Notes under the pieces: generated by a model
Seen by the model: only the letters and a program-made list of their open reading frames with translations
The model's database searches: none
Told to the model about the DNA's origin: nothing
Part shown: positions 41,190-54,185 of the stretch, piece by piece
Numbering within the stretch: the stretch's first letter is position 1
Layout: the number at the start of each line of letters is the position of its first letter
Made by a program: the position numbers and the translations under genes
NCBI RefSeq assembly: GCF_051020955.1
Contig: NC_135015.1
Coordinates: 744,001 to 808,000, forward strand
Source: Megalopta genalis
Lineage: Eukaryota > Arthropoda > Insecta > Hymenoptera > Halictidae
DNA: 64,000 nt
Direction of reading: 5' to 3'

Positions 41190-42310
41190 ACGTGTATACG
41201 TGTAATTAATATATGCGTGTTTGGATTCGTGTAATTTTTAATGTACGTGTACGCGTGAATTCCAGTATATGTGTAGTCGAGTATCGAAGTACGAGCATTT
41301 TGGTACAAATGTACCCGTGTATTTCAATAAATGATTAAACATGTATGTGCTACTAATATATCCATATTTTATTTTGTATGATCATTTCATGTAGGAAAAA
41401 CTTTCGAAATTTGCAAATACAGTAATTTCTCCCTCGTGCTCAGATTGCACACAAAAAAATTGACGATTTGAAAAGAGGAGATACGATTATTCGAGCATTG
41501 TGGCTTGTTTTTATAATTACCGATTGTCAACGACTATAAAAACGAGACGCAAATCTCGAGTAATCGTATCTCCTCTTCTCAAATTGTCCATTTTTGTGTG
41601 CAATCTGAACACGAATTAGGAAGAAATTACTGTATAATCAAAAGCCAAACGTCAATTTATCGAATTAAGTTTGGGAAAAAGTCTGTCCAGATGTGGTTTT
41701 TGGGATGAAATCGGACAACGGAAATCAAAGTGGATGCAATGTGAATCATGGAAAAACTAGCAATTAAAAAGGTTTTAAATCTGAATATTTGTTACGTAAG
41801 AATTCATATTTTATAATAAATGCATAAAATAAATAAAAATAATTTAAACGTTTTTAAATCACAATGTTAAAATTAAGAATATAGTAACGAATGACTTTGA
41901 ATATAGGATAAGATGTCGGAAAATTATCAAGCAAGAAAAAAGGCTTCCTTCAACATATATTCAGCATGTACTAAATACACGTGTATTTGCGCGTGTATCG
42001 AAATACACATGTACATGTGTTTTGAAATACGCGAATTTTTATATACGCTTGTATTAAAAATTACATGGATCTAAACACGTGTGCATGAAGTATACGTATA
42101 CACGGGTATGCAGAACACACACACGGAGATATGTTTTTAATACACGTGATATAATGCTGGATAGAGTGAAGTATGATCAATAGTCGACAATAATCCGGTC
42201 GGAAAACAAAAACGAAATCCGGACTTGTACGTGTGATGTGATATAAACATCCTTGTATGCAGATAATAAAATGCATCATTACACGTGTATTAAGAACACG
42301 AATACTTAAT
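41190..42310. repeat. Degenerate ACACGTGT-rich tract, split by the MITE
   Basis: Variants of TACACGTGTATT, TACGTGTAC and ACATGTACATGTG recur many times at 41190-41345 and 41955-42310. They resemble a decayed short-period satellite whose unit contains CACGTG, the palindromic E-box core. MITE copy 3 and about 300 bases of ordinary DNA separate the two parts. Confidence 0.55.
41418..41634. mobile_element. Palindromic MITE, Tc1/mariner-type, copy 3
   Basis: CAGTAATTTCTCCC at 41420 and the matching GAAATTACTG ending at 41632 are flanked by TA on both sides. The halves pair through CACACAAAAA, GAGATACGATTATTCGAG and TATAA near the centre (about 41518-41535). Length 213 bp. This copy and the one at 3.9 kb are the best preserved. 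Confidence 0.88.
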
Positions 42311-42413
42311 TCGTGGATACATATATGGTTCACGTTCCCTCAGTACACATTCAAAATCGTAGACTCTGATGGAAACTCATTGCACATATACTCATGTATG
42401 TATGTATTATTAA

Positions 42414-42416
<3 letters not shown>

Positions 42417-42491
<75 letters not shown>
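42417..42491. repeat. (ATT)n microsatellite
   Basis: About 25 uninterrupted ATT/TTA triplets. A plus-strand frame through it reads as a run of leucines and is not a gene. Confidence 0.97.
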
Positions 42492-42493
<2 letters not shown>

Positions 42494-43084
42494 TCATATG
42501 TATTGTATAATAATATATATTATTTGTATTATATTTCAGTAAGTCAAAGAAATGTCGCTACCTTTAAAAAATGACTACAACTGTTTAAATGTTTATCTCT
42601 GCGTAAGAATCATTCATATAACTTTACGGTCAAAGTAGAAAATTTCTTAAAGTTGAAAATTTATCTTTTCTTTTTAAAAAATGTCTTAGGAACTGAGGGT
42701 AATGAAGAATAACTTTTTAATTCGTGTTGAGAATATAAAAATTTGTGAGTGGGACGACATAATTACACAATAATTTCATTATGTACCATTTCAAAGCGAC
42801 TTCATATTATCTGACTGTTTTCATGATTACTCCGCTATAAATGCTATAAATGTCAAAGAAATAAAGGAGATTTCTAACAAACTTGGTTCAAACAAAGGAG
42901 GTGGTAGGGCGATCGCAGGATGTATGCTTGGCTGATTCGAAGGGTTAGTGGGAAAATATTAAACGTCCTCCCTGCCGACTTTTTCTCCGGCGTAGATTTT
43001 GTTGTCCTTCATATTGGTTGATGGAGTATCGTAAAATTAAAAAATAGATTAAAATTAATAATAGATCCCAGCAGCATACATATA

Positions 43085-43275
43085 AATTACCGGGATTTTC
43101 TAATTTTTCTTTATAGGCTCAGATAAAAAAGTTGGGAAATACGAGTCCTTCTTTCCTGTAAAAAAAATCCAAGTCATTTAGTCCAGTTTTTAAAAAGTTA
43201 TACCGTTTTTCAAGGAATTTTAAGTGATATGGCCGCCACTGCATATCTGTTAAGATTGAACTATACTTGTAAACA
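43085..43275 (+). repeat. Dispersed repeat family, copy 1
   Basis: Shares with the copies at 53.9 and 58.7 kb the blocks GGCTCAGATAAAAAAGTT, GAGT.CTT, AA.TCAAGTC..TTAGTCCAG, TTTAAAAAGTTAT.CGTTTT and an end near GCATATCTG. It is non-coding and has no inverted ends; the family is not recognised. Confidence 0.6.
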
Positions 43276-44600
43276 TGTCATTATCAGTTGATCCTTACAT
43301 CATACGCAAATACATGTATATCGAAACGAGAACATACAGTTTTCTTGATGAGACAACAACTGAAATAGCAGGTTTATGACATTAAAAAACGAAATTGTGA
43401 AATTCTAGATTGCAGCGTGTGTTTATCGCAATACACACGGAAAAGTTCTGTTAAGTCTAAATGACGTAAGCACTAGGATGAACAATTTAAGACAGAATTA
43501 GTTTAAAGATAACAGAATGAATGAAACGAACAAATTATGATCTGGATTGAAGAGGTTTACATAGAAGGGAGCAATGAAAAAGACGATACCTCCTGAAACG
43601 ATATCCCCACGCATTCTGAAGCATATACAGCATCAAAGATAGTTATCAGATGGTACAAAGCGCAAGTACTAACGTTGAGAATAAAATGAAATTTGGCAGC
43701 TCTGAGAGTTTGAAAGAGCAAAGATGTTCAAAACACATCAACGTAATACGTATAATATATAAATGCAAATAAACAAATAACAAATTATAATCTTTCGTGC
43801 GAAATGTAGTCTTTATGCGAATGATTAGTTCGAATAATAGGTTCTACTGTGAATACATGTAAAGTTGATCAATAATCTGACCTGTTTTATTCCATTATTA
43901 CAGAAAAATATTAAGCGAACGAAATTAGCAAAAGATGTAATAATATTAGAATATCTGTAACATTGTTTAATGTTTTTTTTCATGTATCATTTAACAACTG
44001 AATGAACATGATTCCTACCTCTAAACTCTAAACATTATTTTGTTCGCGCGTTTTTAGCTCTTTGTGTGTTTGTAACGATATAGAGCGCGGAACGGTAAAT
44101 CAATATTATGAGGAACATTGTCTTCGCCTGCTGACAGCATTGTAGCTCATGTTTAGACATAATTTCCTTCAATAAGGTGGTCGTTCGAATGATATTACTT
44201 GTAGCGACATTATATTCAATTATAAATCATATGAACATCAAATTCATAACCATAAATTAAATAACATGGTCGTAGCATGTACGTATTACGCGCTAAAAGG
44301 GGTTAACTAATTCCACAAAACACTCATTTCGTTCTATGTTTATTACAAATGTTTTATACAAGATTAATTTCACTAGATTTATGCAAGGTTAATTTAGTTT
44401 TATACAAGGTTAATTTCACTAAAAATTAACCATTTTACATTCGAAAATAAACCTATATTCACTTTTGAACAAATAAAATTAACCCTTTTCCAGATCTTAT
44501 TCACTTTCTTGCGAATGGAATTCACGCTTTGGAAAATTTACTTATTTGTATTAATGTATTTGTATTGAATTTTTAAAAATTGAATAAAGCACGTCCAATG

Positions 44601-44850
44601 TTGATCTGTGAAAGAGTTAATTTTATTTGCAAAAAGGTGAATTTAATTTGCAAACGACTATATATGATCTACAAAAGGATTAATTTAGGGTACAAAAATG
44701 TCAATATGATCTACAAAGGGATTAATTTGGAGTATAAGAATGTGAGTGTGACCTACAAAAGGAGTAATCTGGAGTGAAAAATGGTGAATATGATCTACAA
44801 AAGGATTAATTTTCAATACAGAAATGTGAGCATAATCTTGCGAAAGGATC
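44601..44850. repeat. 42-bp minisatellite, about six degenerate units
   Basis: Full units at 44601-44642, 44664-44705, 44706-44747, 44748-44789 and 44790-44831 follow the pattern ATGATCTACAAAAGGATTAA plus a TACAAAAATGTGAAT end, with a half unit at 44643-44663 and decay after 44832. Related GGTTAATTT pieces reach back to about 44350. As 42 is a multiple of three, the array stays open for 66 codons, giving a repetitive Lys/Asn/Tyr-rich frame that I do not call a gene. Confidence 0.85.
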
Positions 44851-47800
44851 AATCTTGTATATAATTTAATATAGCAGTGTATCAAACTAGAGTCGAATTA
44901 ATTGATGTTGAAGCCAAGTTCAGAACTGAAACATCAGGAACGTTTCCAACGGGATCGGTTAAAGAAAATTGCAATTTCAGTGAACAACCGTATTTATGTA
45001 CAAAGTTGTGAAAAAAGGTACTGTGGATCGTTTAGAGAAATATTTGATTCCGCCAACTATTTCAGAGAATTATTGCCCTGTGAAGTTGCGTGGGAAATCT
45101 TGTGTATAATGTGCGACGAAATAACATAACAATGTTTTTTGAAAGTGTGGTTCAAATAAAAGGTGTAGAAGCATTCTACGGCAACAATCACCGAGTGGGG
45201 CTACATTATCCTCCGACTACGAGCAGCCGTTCGCAGAATTGCGACAGCACGAGTTTCTGCAATTTCAAACATACGAGTACCAAGAAACAATACAAATTAC
45301 AACGCTAGTCTCCTGATCTCAGTTAAAAGGTCACGAGTCATGAGAAACGAGACCGAGCACAAAACTCTTTACGCTCCTTTAAATATAAATCTTGCGCAAT
45401 GCCATGCCTCCGACTATTTTATAATTCGAAATTGAATACGAAAACCATCCGCTGTGCCGTAACTAGTCGATCAAAGCCTTTTGATGATTTCACCGTTTTT
45501 ATTGATAGTAAAAAGTCGATGCTTGGGAAACATTTGAAATACCGGAAATTCATTTAATTTAAGAGAGTGCCGCTATTAACTTTGAAAGTACTTTCATAGT
45601 ATCTGCACATATACGCATGCACATCCGTTCATTACCAATCAGACGAATACTCTAACAAGTACAATCCCTGGCAAAAAGTAATCGATGAAATGGATCGTCC
45701 GTCTATGTATAAAGGTAAATTAAATAATAAAACTCGCCATTTTCTAACTGTCTGTATCCTTTACATCATCGCGAAAGGTACGTATTCAAAAATCCTAGTG
45801 CTTCGTAATGCTACTTTCTATAATTTAATAGACAATGCATTACTTTGTTCTTGATGAAAAGACAAAAACATTTGTCATTAATGTTTTATATTAACGTTTT
45901 ATATTACGTTTTTTTAACATGTGTGCAGTAACATTTTTCGTTCTTAATAACTGCTAAGGCATTTTTTCAACAGTAAAGTTTGTTAGCAATAATTCAATAG
46001 ATAGATAAAAAGTATTCGAAAGCTTTGTCAAGCTATTCAACACTTAAAGAATTTTTATATACTTAATTAATTTATCATATTTGATGCACTGTACAAAGCT
46101 CGACTATAATAGTTAATAACTTACAGACAAAGACATTACAGCAACATCGTTACTCTTAACTTCTTACAAACTTTCTTCTTGGATGATTTCTTGAATTATC
46201 TCTTAAAATATTTGGCACACGTAGTTACACACTTTGTATGTGTGATAATATTTTTCGTTCTTGATGAACGTACATATAATTGTTTGAACAATGATTCGAA
46301 TAAAATATTTTCTGTCAGTGGTATATGTCAGATTCGTAATACGTAATGAATTTGCAAGTGCTATAAATGCGTAAAGATTCTAGATTTATTTATAAGATGC
46401 AAGAAGGATACAAGAATAATCAATGTTATAAATTTTGTTTCACAAGCTCTCTCTTCGTACATCAGTTACTGTATGTATGTATATGTACATTATATTATTT
46501 ATTTATATTATTATTTCAAGTTTGTGAAAATTTAGATCTATAAAATATTTTGAAATGGTAATCTAAAATTTCACTTAACATTTATGTGTTTATCCATTCA
46601 TCGTAAACAGTAATAAAATTTGCAGAAGAACGTTTCTGAGCTACTAAAAACTAAATTAATTAATATGAAATATTTATTTGTTAAATAAAGTTTTGAACTA
46701 GTTTTCTTCCATAATTATGTTAAAATCATTTTCAAATTAAAACTATTTCAAAAATGTAATTACAGAAACAGGATTTTTGTTATAAATATAAAAATATATT
46801 TTCTCCAATGGGAATATTTTTGCAAAATTAAATTAGAGATGTAGAAGTCGTGTCAAATCAAAATAAATCATGCAAAAAGAGAATTCAATTTTTGTCACAA
46901 TTATATTCCAATGAAATTATGTAAAAATAGATGTGTATGTATTTAATTTTAATTATTTTATATATTAAATTTATACTAAATTATATACTAAAATTATATA
47001 CTAGATTATTTATTAAGCTACTATTAGACTACGATGCATTATGCAAAATACAAATTTTCTGTATTACTTGGAAGAAACATACATAGAAATATCTCCTTCT
47101 CCTTAATAATTTTAATAAACTCAGCATAATATACATTTTAATATTTTAAATTATTTCAATTTATTTACTATTCTAATTGTTGTCTTTCACGTTCGACACA
47201 ACTACATTGTCAAAGCAACATGTAACGATATTGTATACAAATCATCTGGATATAATGCATTAAATAATGAAACAAAATACGATCTGTAATCTACTTATTA
47301 AGGATGTAGAAATCGTTCGAGTTAAGTATTATAGTCACGAATTGTTTGAAATATTATTTATTGCAGAGACGTTCACCGTTTGATATCAATTCACGTAAAG
47401 CCTGAACGACCGGTGATTAATACTCTCAGTATCTAAAACGCTGAACTATTGATAAAAGAAGACTGGATGAAGTCTATGCCTCTCATTAAGGGGAGCCAAT
47501 TTGGGCTTCTTGTATAACGTGTTTTCTTCGTAACCCGAGCGGTTTCCATTCTTCGCGAACGGTTTCTCATATCGTTCTAATTTCTTGCTGTCAGCCAAAC
47601 GCGTATCTCGTAGAAGCAGGTTTCTCGTACATCATGGTAGGTTTCGAGATCCAAGGATCGTTTGTCCGCTTAATGAACTCTCCATAAATTCAATATTGTT
47701 TAATGTAATCATACAAATTCGGTAGCGAAGCAATTTATCTTTCCTTCGTTTGTAGCTGTTAATAATTTAAGTCCGCGGATAACGAAGCGGTTCAAACAAT

Positions 47801-49389
47801 TAACAGCATGAAAATAAATTTCGGTGTAATTATATTACGTAATGATTATGAACAGGGTTGAATAAAATCAGTAATACCTATAATCAAATAAAATTTATTT
47901 CTTATGCTAATATTAGATCATATTCCAAAATAATTTTTGAATTCTGCATAAAATGCGTAAAGTCATATAAAATGGAAATATTGTGTAACTCAGAAGAATC
48001 TGTTTTGGATTTGGAGTTAAAATTGCTTCAACTGCAAAATGTTAATTTTTGGTCATATTATTATTGAAGGTTCACAAAAACTTACGTTTTGATCATTTTT
48101 ATACAAATTATTGTTATTAGTGTTATTATTATATTTTTTAGGTACGAAAGCGTTACTAAATTTCATGGGAACCACCGGTTATTAACATAAGGATGCATTT
48201 TTCAGTCAGAAAATAATTACAGAAGAAATACATATAACAAAACTGTGGACATGTCTACTATTTCAGTGCAGAAAAATATGATCCTATGAAGTAGTATATT
48301 ATATAGTTTTGTGGCAACCGGCCCCGACTCCGATGTTCATCAGTCTGAATCGTGCTGTTTTTCACTAACAACTTTCGCGTACTCTACTCAACCACAGCTG
48401 CAAAACAACCGCTGCACTCTTATTTGCTAGCCCCCACTCTTAATTAATCTCTTAGAGGCTAATGGTCATCTCGCAATAATTACGCTAGTTTTCAGTATAC
48501 AACATTCATATTAATGTTTATCTTTAATCATTGATCATCGACCATTGTTTCATTTTTCTCATCTCGTGAGTATTATAATTTACGGATAACCTGTTCAAAT
48601 AAAATCAGACCTCGGTAGAAATATTTGAAAAAGTATTGGAAATAGTTAATGAAATATTCTTGCTCGTATGAAATAGTATCTCAAACAATTATTTATGTTA
48701 TGGTAAAGAAAATAAAAATAATAATTATTTCATATGGTATTTCATGTATCTAAATTTCTATTAATTATTTGAAATTCTATTTCTTACGGTTAATATTTAT
48801 GAGAGACAATAAATTTGTAGAAAAAGTACGAACACATGTTGTTTCAAAAAATAAGCTTCTTCTTATATTTCTATTAATGAATGAATGTAATTGAGACATT
48901 CCAACATCTATTTATTTCTAATAATGTACGTATCATGGAAATCGACAATAAAGAAAATATTTATTTCAATTAAGTATTTCAGATTCATATTGCAAAATAT
49001 ATATTTTAAATATTTATTACTAGACTGCCGATTTTATGTATTCTTTACAAGAATGATACATACCTATCTTTATATTATGTGTACCTTGTTAAAATGACTA
49101 CAAGAGGAAAGACATTTTCATTTGACTTACGTTTCATGCAAATGACATAGAAAATTTTTATTTCGCATAAAAATCCGAAATCTACTTATTACATATTTGT
49201 AAAATAAAATAAGCATTTCAAGTAGTATTTCATTTAATACAGAAATAAATTACTATTTCAAGTGAAGCATATATGCATATGTATACATATAACACAGTTG
49301 AGTAAAACAATATTTGCAAATATTTGTATTTCCTAGATGAAATATTTTTAGCCACTTCTTCTGATGTCAATCCTAGCAATTAACGAACG

Positions 49390-50100
49390 AAACGGTTCCG
49401 CAGACATCGCGAGACCGTCAGGAGTGGAACGTTGTTGCGAGTAAAAGTAGCAGCGATGATTTTTTACATCGCGAGCATCCGTCGGTATCTCCAGCGTTTC
49501 CGGATAGACGATTAATTATTCGGAGAAGAGGATGATCCGCGAGAAAAGGATATTCAAGTGACCTCGTCTAGCGAAAAGAAGCGCTTCAATAGGCCGTGCA
49601 TCAGCTTTCCCGAAGGTGAGCCCGACGGATGTTGCCTCGGGGGTCGTGGCCTTTTCGTAGGAGTGACTGATCGCGCGTGTGTTTCTCCGTGGAAACGTGT
49701 GAACGTCTCTGCGGAGGCAGGAACAAGTACGGGGCTGGTTTAATGTCTCCTCGAAAGTGTCTGGCGACGTCGTCATCTTTTCGAGAGCGTACAGCTGCAG
49801 TCGCCGTGTGGGCTGACAATGAATAGCCACCGCAGCGCGCATGCCGTAAATTTTTCTTGGCCCTCGAATGTTGACCGTTCAATCTTTATACGGCCATTTC
49901 CGTTCGCATGCGAGACACCGTTATGCTTCGAAGAGAAAGGTCCGTCCTGCGAATATCTCTTTTATCTCGCAAATTTTTTATTCGATTTCTCTTTTCGGAT
50001 TCGGCTAACAAACGGAAATCGCCGGATAATTACTCGTTTCCTCGTAATTGTAAAGGCTGAGGTGTGTGTGTGCGCGAACCGAAGAGGGTGATTCTGTGGA
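49390..50100. other. GC-richer island, possible promoter or 5'UTR exon
   Basis: About 700 bases clearly richer in G, C and CpG than their surroundings, with overlapping open frames on both strands, as is common in CpG-rich non-coding DNA. A good donor, CCCGAAG|GTGAGC, occurs on the plus strand near 49616. This fits a non-coding first exon of a plus-strand gene or an enhancer. No protein family is recognised in any frame. Confidence 0.35.
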
Positions 50101-50915
50101 AATTATTTCGCTCACAAGGAGAGTGCAAGGCTTTGTAGTCACCAATATTGTACACTTGTAGATCTTGTTCTTCTGTCTACGAATATACATATGTACAGGA
50201 TGATTCGTTTAAGTGGACTCGGCGGAATATTTCGCGAGGGATTACAGTTATCAAAAATTTGTTTCTAGAAAAGTTGTTTGGTATAGAGAGGGACGTTAAA
50301 TGATATAAACAATGTTCCTACAGATGTAATGGTAGGAGAGATATTGAAGTCGAATTAATATCTTTAAACGAGATCCTGCATTCGTATTTTTTTATATAAC
50401 AGCGTTTGTTGAGACGAATACAATGATCTACGACATAATATCATTCCATGTAGTAAAATGACATAAATGAAACGTATATGCGGCAGATGAACGCAAGTCG
50501 CTAACTGAACTCTACGTGACTCGCGGCTAGTTACCACTTCGATATACCTGATTATTAGAAATGTAGCGAGAAATGTTTCAGAGGAGATTTGAATGCTGTC
50601 AAGTCGGGCATATTCTGGCGCTATAATTTTTTTCGTGAGCGAACACGTAAAGGTCATATGAAAGTCAATTTTGTTTTTTTTTGTTTTAATGGAATGATGT
50701 ATTTTGTATCATCAATGGATGCAGATCGTTATTAGTTGTAAAAATGTATTAATCTACCTGTGTCGAGAAGTTAAATATTTAGCTGATATTGAAATTTAAA
50801 TAATTCTAAGTCACCATTACTGTCGCAATAAAAAGTTATGTCTGTATTTAGCAACGTTAGCGTAACAAAAATGATCGGTTGTACTCAGCAGCGTTATTCA
50901 TATTGGAATACAGTT

Positions 50916-50950
50916 GGTGTGCATGCGCGCGCGCGTGCATGTGTGTGTGT
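50916..50950. repeat. Alternating purine-pyrimidine (GT/GC) run
   Basis: TGTGCATGCGCGCGCGCG followed by TGCATG and GTGTGTGTGT forms about 33 bases of strict alternation, a classic sequence type for left-handed (Z) DNA. Confidence 0.9.
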
Positions 50951-52771
50951 AGCATTTAGGCAACCATGGGTGAGTGAGACGCGCGACGGGTGTCAGAAGA
51001 CGTTGCCCCCACGATCGTTAGAAGTAGATTAATACATATTTCCAGAATATATTATGTCCATATTTATTATGCTATGATATTTTTTACGAAATTACAACAG
51101 TTCGAATATCGACAATTTGTCAAAAATCCGAATTTCGGTGTACGTATACTTTTTACACTGACTGTAAATGTTATCATAAATGATCTTAAATATACTCAGT
51201 TATATTTTTGTTAAAAAGTTCAGCCGTCCGAATATTAAATATATACAATTAAGAATTTAATCAGGAGATATTTAATAACTTTACGAAAATCGAATTCTTT
51301 CGGATTTGATCAGTAGTGACACACGTGGACATTGTAATCTAATTATAACTGTACGTTTAAAGCTTTAGACAGAAGTCTTAACCAGCCAATTCGATTCCAT
51401 AGGTTTACTTGTATTTTTTTTTGCAAATAAGGTAACAAGTGATTGTTTGCAATAATGGATTTTTTCAAGTACCAGAATATTTTTATTTTATTAAGAACAC
51501 ATGGAAAGTAGCTTTATTATATGCTTATATGCTTGCTTTTTTAAACAAATTACTTAAAAATCATTTTTCATTCGAAAAATTTGTCTCATTATCAGACAAT
51601 ACATATAATTAGATGTTAAACTACTGTCTACTTTATCATATTCACATTTATTCTAAGATTCTCTACGCATATGTTTTAAAGTCTACTTTTCTTTGAAAAT
51701 AATGGCATTTATTAATTACACATATACTTATTTTATTGTAAGCCAGTTTTTCTTTGAAAATGATACCTCATTAAGCATTATCATAATTATACATTGCTGT
51801 CTACAAAGCGAACAAGAGAGTACAAAGGATAAATCGTTTTCTTTTTTCGTCGTTTGCACAGTCACGGAAACTAAAGAGCCGGTGTAAAAAGTTAAACGTA
51901 ACACGTATGTGCCGGTATCCTCGAAGAAGTTAAACAGAAGAGTATTTGATTATCATTAATATCAGTTCCATTTTCATAATACGCTCGTTGGAAAATCAGC
52001 GTGCGCCGCGAGTGTAAAAAATCCAACACTTTTTATCATAAACCTAATTGTACTTTCCATACATTTCCATCTGGAATCCGGCTGCGCCGGTGTTTTTCTA
52101 ATGAGAATGGTCTCATTATCTGATCGATAGCACGACGTTCTGGCTGGAAAGTCATCCATGCGGTACAGATTTATCTGGCAAGATCCGTGATATCATTTTG
52201 TTAGGTCAATCTGGATACCAGAAAGATCCAGTTCAGAAAGACGGTCACGCTCCGTTCCAAACTCGCAAGTTGCAACTCATGCGAAAAATTCAACGCAATA
52301 TTATTGTTATCACATTTGTAAATGTACCGAGGAAAAGAACCGTGACCCCCTGGTAAGAATCCATTGCAATGTTACGAAGAATAAATATACAATCATGATA
52401 AAAGCGAGATGCGTTTATACAATAATCAGACTACTGTTTTATAATGTTTTACATAAACTGAATTAAACAATAAGGCTTGCCCTTCAATGTAACTTCCTTG
52501 GAAAGTCACACATCATTGAAGATGATGTTCGTGCAGCCCGTGATACTGAGATTGTTAACACGTTAAATGCCCAATAACAATCCCAAATATTCTCACAAAA
52601 ATCGAAGTAATTTAAGAATTTTAATTCTTGAATTCTAAAAATACTAGTAAACTTCAGTTTGTTTGTATATATAACAATAAAAACGTATTTTAAAAACTAG
52701 TCAAACATTAGTTTCATTCATATGAAACCGACGAAGCTCTCAACCTGTTAACACTTTTTATAGCAACAGTT

Positions 52772-52797
52772 ATCTCTCTCTCTCTCTCTCTCTCTCT
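52772..52797. repeat. (TC)n microsatellite
   Basis: Thirteen uninterrupted TC dinucleotides. Confidence 0.95.
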
Positions 52798-53729
52798 AAT
52801 AGTTCGAAGATAAACAGTTGAGAATTTCTAAAAAAATTAATTAAAAGCAACAGTAATTTCATCCATAATACAACAACCGATCTATAGATTAATGTAAGAT
52901 AACATCTTCTGAAATTATTATTTAAAAGAATATATATATTGACCTTCTTTCACATACAGTTGTTGACTATAAGACGCCATGAAGATTATACGAAATCAGA
53001 ATAACTTATGTCATAATATATGAATAGAAATTAAAATATTTCCCAAAGAAATAATTTTTCGACATAAACAGCTTAATACATTTTCATTCAGAATACCAAG
53101 ATGCATCGAACAGTGCATAAGAAACTATATGATTCCATGTAAAAAAGAAAAACAATCGTGACCTTCGTGTGTCTTTCAAGCGTACACATACAAACAAAAA
53201 AGTGACACTGGATTATGCTTCCTAGAAATAGGAAACGTTTCGTATGAAATATTTTTTTAAATAACGAATAGCTCACGAGATAATTGCACGTAGTAATTGA
53301 AATAGGACACCCTGTATATTCTTCTTATTGATTTATCTCTATGCCGAAATAATGAAAATAGCTAGGACTAACAACTCTTGTAACTTTTAGACAAACAGAA
53401 ATGTAATTCTTTCTCTAATAATGTTAACAAGAAGAAAACACAGAACGTCCATATTCTTAAATTCATTTAATCTTTTAACAATTTTAAATTCGAGGGCTAT
53501 TTCGAAATCACAAGAAGTGATGACTGAATTAAAAGTGAGAGATGTAGTCGTTGGCTTCATGAGGGATGCTCCAAATATGAGAATTTTTGTGATTTATGTG
53601 GGAAGCTGAAGAAAAAATAACATAAGAATTGCTTTCTTTATTTATAATACTTTTTATAAGCTACATTCAAGGTTATTTTTCGAGGTCGTTCTCAGATCGT
53701 CCACTTACAGTATTTTTGTTTTTTGCTTG

Positions 53730-53824
53730 AAAATGGCAGTATATATTTTAATTTAACGTATATATATATATAAATTTAACGTATATATATATAAATTTAA
53801 CGCAAAATATATACTGCCATTTTG
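53730..53824. repeat. Short foldback around (TA)n
   Basis: AAAATGGCAGTATATATTTT at 53731-53750, with a following ATTTAACG, recurs in reverse complement at 53793-53824. Two further ATTTAACG/(TA)n pieces lie in the loop. A separate (TA) run occupies 53840-53874. Confidence 0.75.
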
Positions 53825-53835
53825 TATATATTAAT

Positions 53836-53878
<43 letters not shown>

Positions 53879-53924
53879 ATATTAATTATTATATATATAT
53901 GTTAAATTACTTAAACATTGCTGC

Positions 53925-54185
53925 AATTTGGTTAATTTTTTCAAAAAATGGTCGGATTTTTTCGGTTATAGGCTCAGATAAAAAAGTTAAAAAACGAGAG
54001 TTTTTTTACTTTGTTTTGTCAGTCATTCCAAGTAATAGCAAAATTTAAAAAAAAAGCATTCTGGTCATCGTCCAGTATACTAGTCTCGCTATCATCTAAA
54101 AAAAATTCAGGTCCCTTAGTCTAGTTTTAAAAAAGTTATTGCGTTTTGTAAGGTGTACGCTCAATTTTATGAGTAACTGTATATC
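53925..54185 (+). repeat. Dispersed repeat family, copy 2
   Basis: Contains GGCTCAGATAAAAAAGTTAA, TTTGTTTTGTCAGTC, TCTAAAAAAAATTCAGGTCC, TTAGTCTAGTTTTAAAAAAG and TTATTGCGTTTTGTAAGG in the same order as the copies at 43.1 and 58.7 kb, and is the longest of the three. Confidence 0.65.

Larger units (their letters stand above)
42492..49380. other. Non-coding AT-rich DNA with scattered repeats
   Basis: Apart from the dispersed repeat at 43.1 kb and the minisatellite at 44.6 kb, no feature could be supported. Reading frames here are all under about 80 codons and unlike any family I know. It could be intergenic or a long intron of a gene beginning further right. Confidence 0.45.
50101..53700. other. 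AT-rich DNA, no gene seen
   Basis: Holds an alternating purine-pyrimidine run at 50916-50950, a (TC) run at 52772-52797 and a lone MITE-like end at 53306-53321. A segment from 50196 (ACAGGATGATTCGTTTAAG) looks like a transposon-type end without a partner. No conserved coding sequence. Confidence 0.45.

Noticed and set aside
42257..42574. 105-codon frame with a long leucine run
   Set aside because: It is the (ATT)n microsatellite read in one frame.
44902..45308. Overlapping plus-strand frames of 75 and 72 codons after the minisatellite
   Set aside because: No recognisable domain, no splice support, and length near chance for this region.
49516..49882. Minus-strand frames of 108 and 93 codons in the 49.5-kb island
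   Set aside because: Two frames open at once over the same CpG-rich DNA; no family resemblance.
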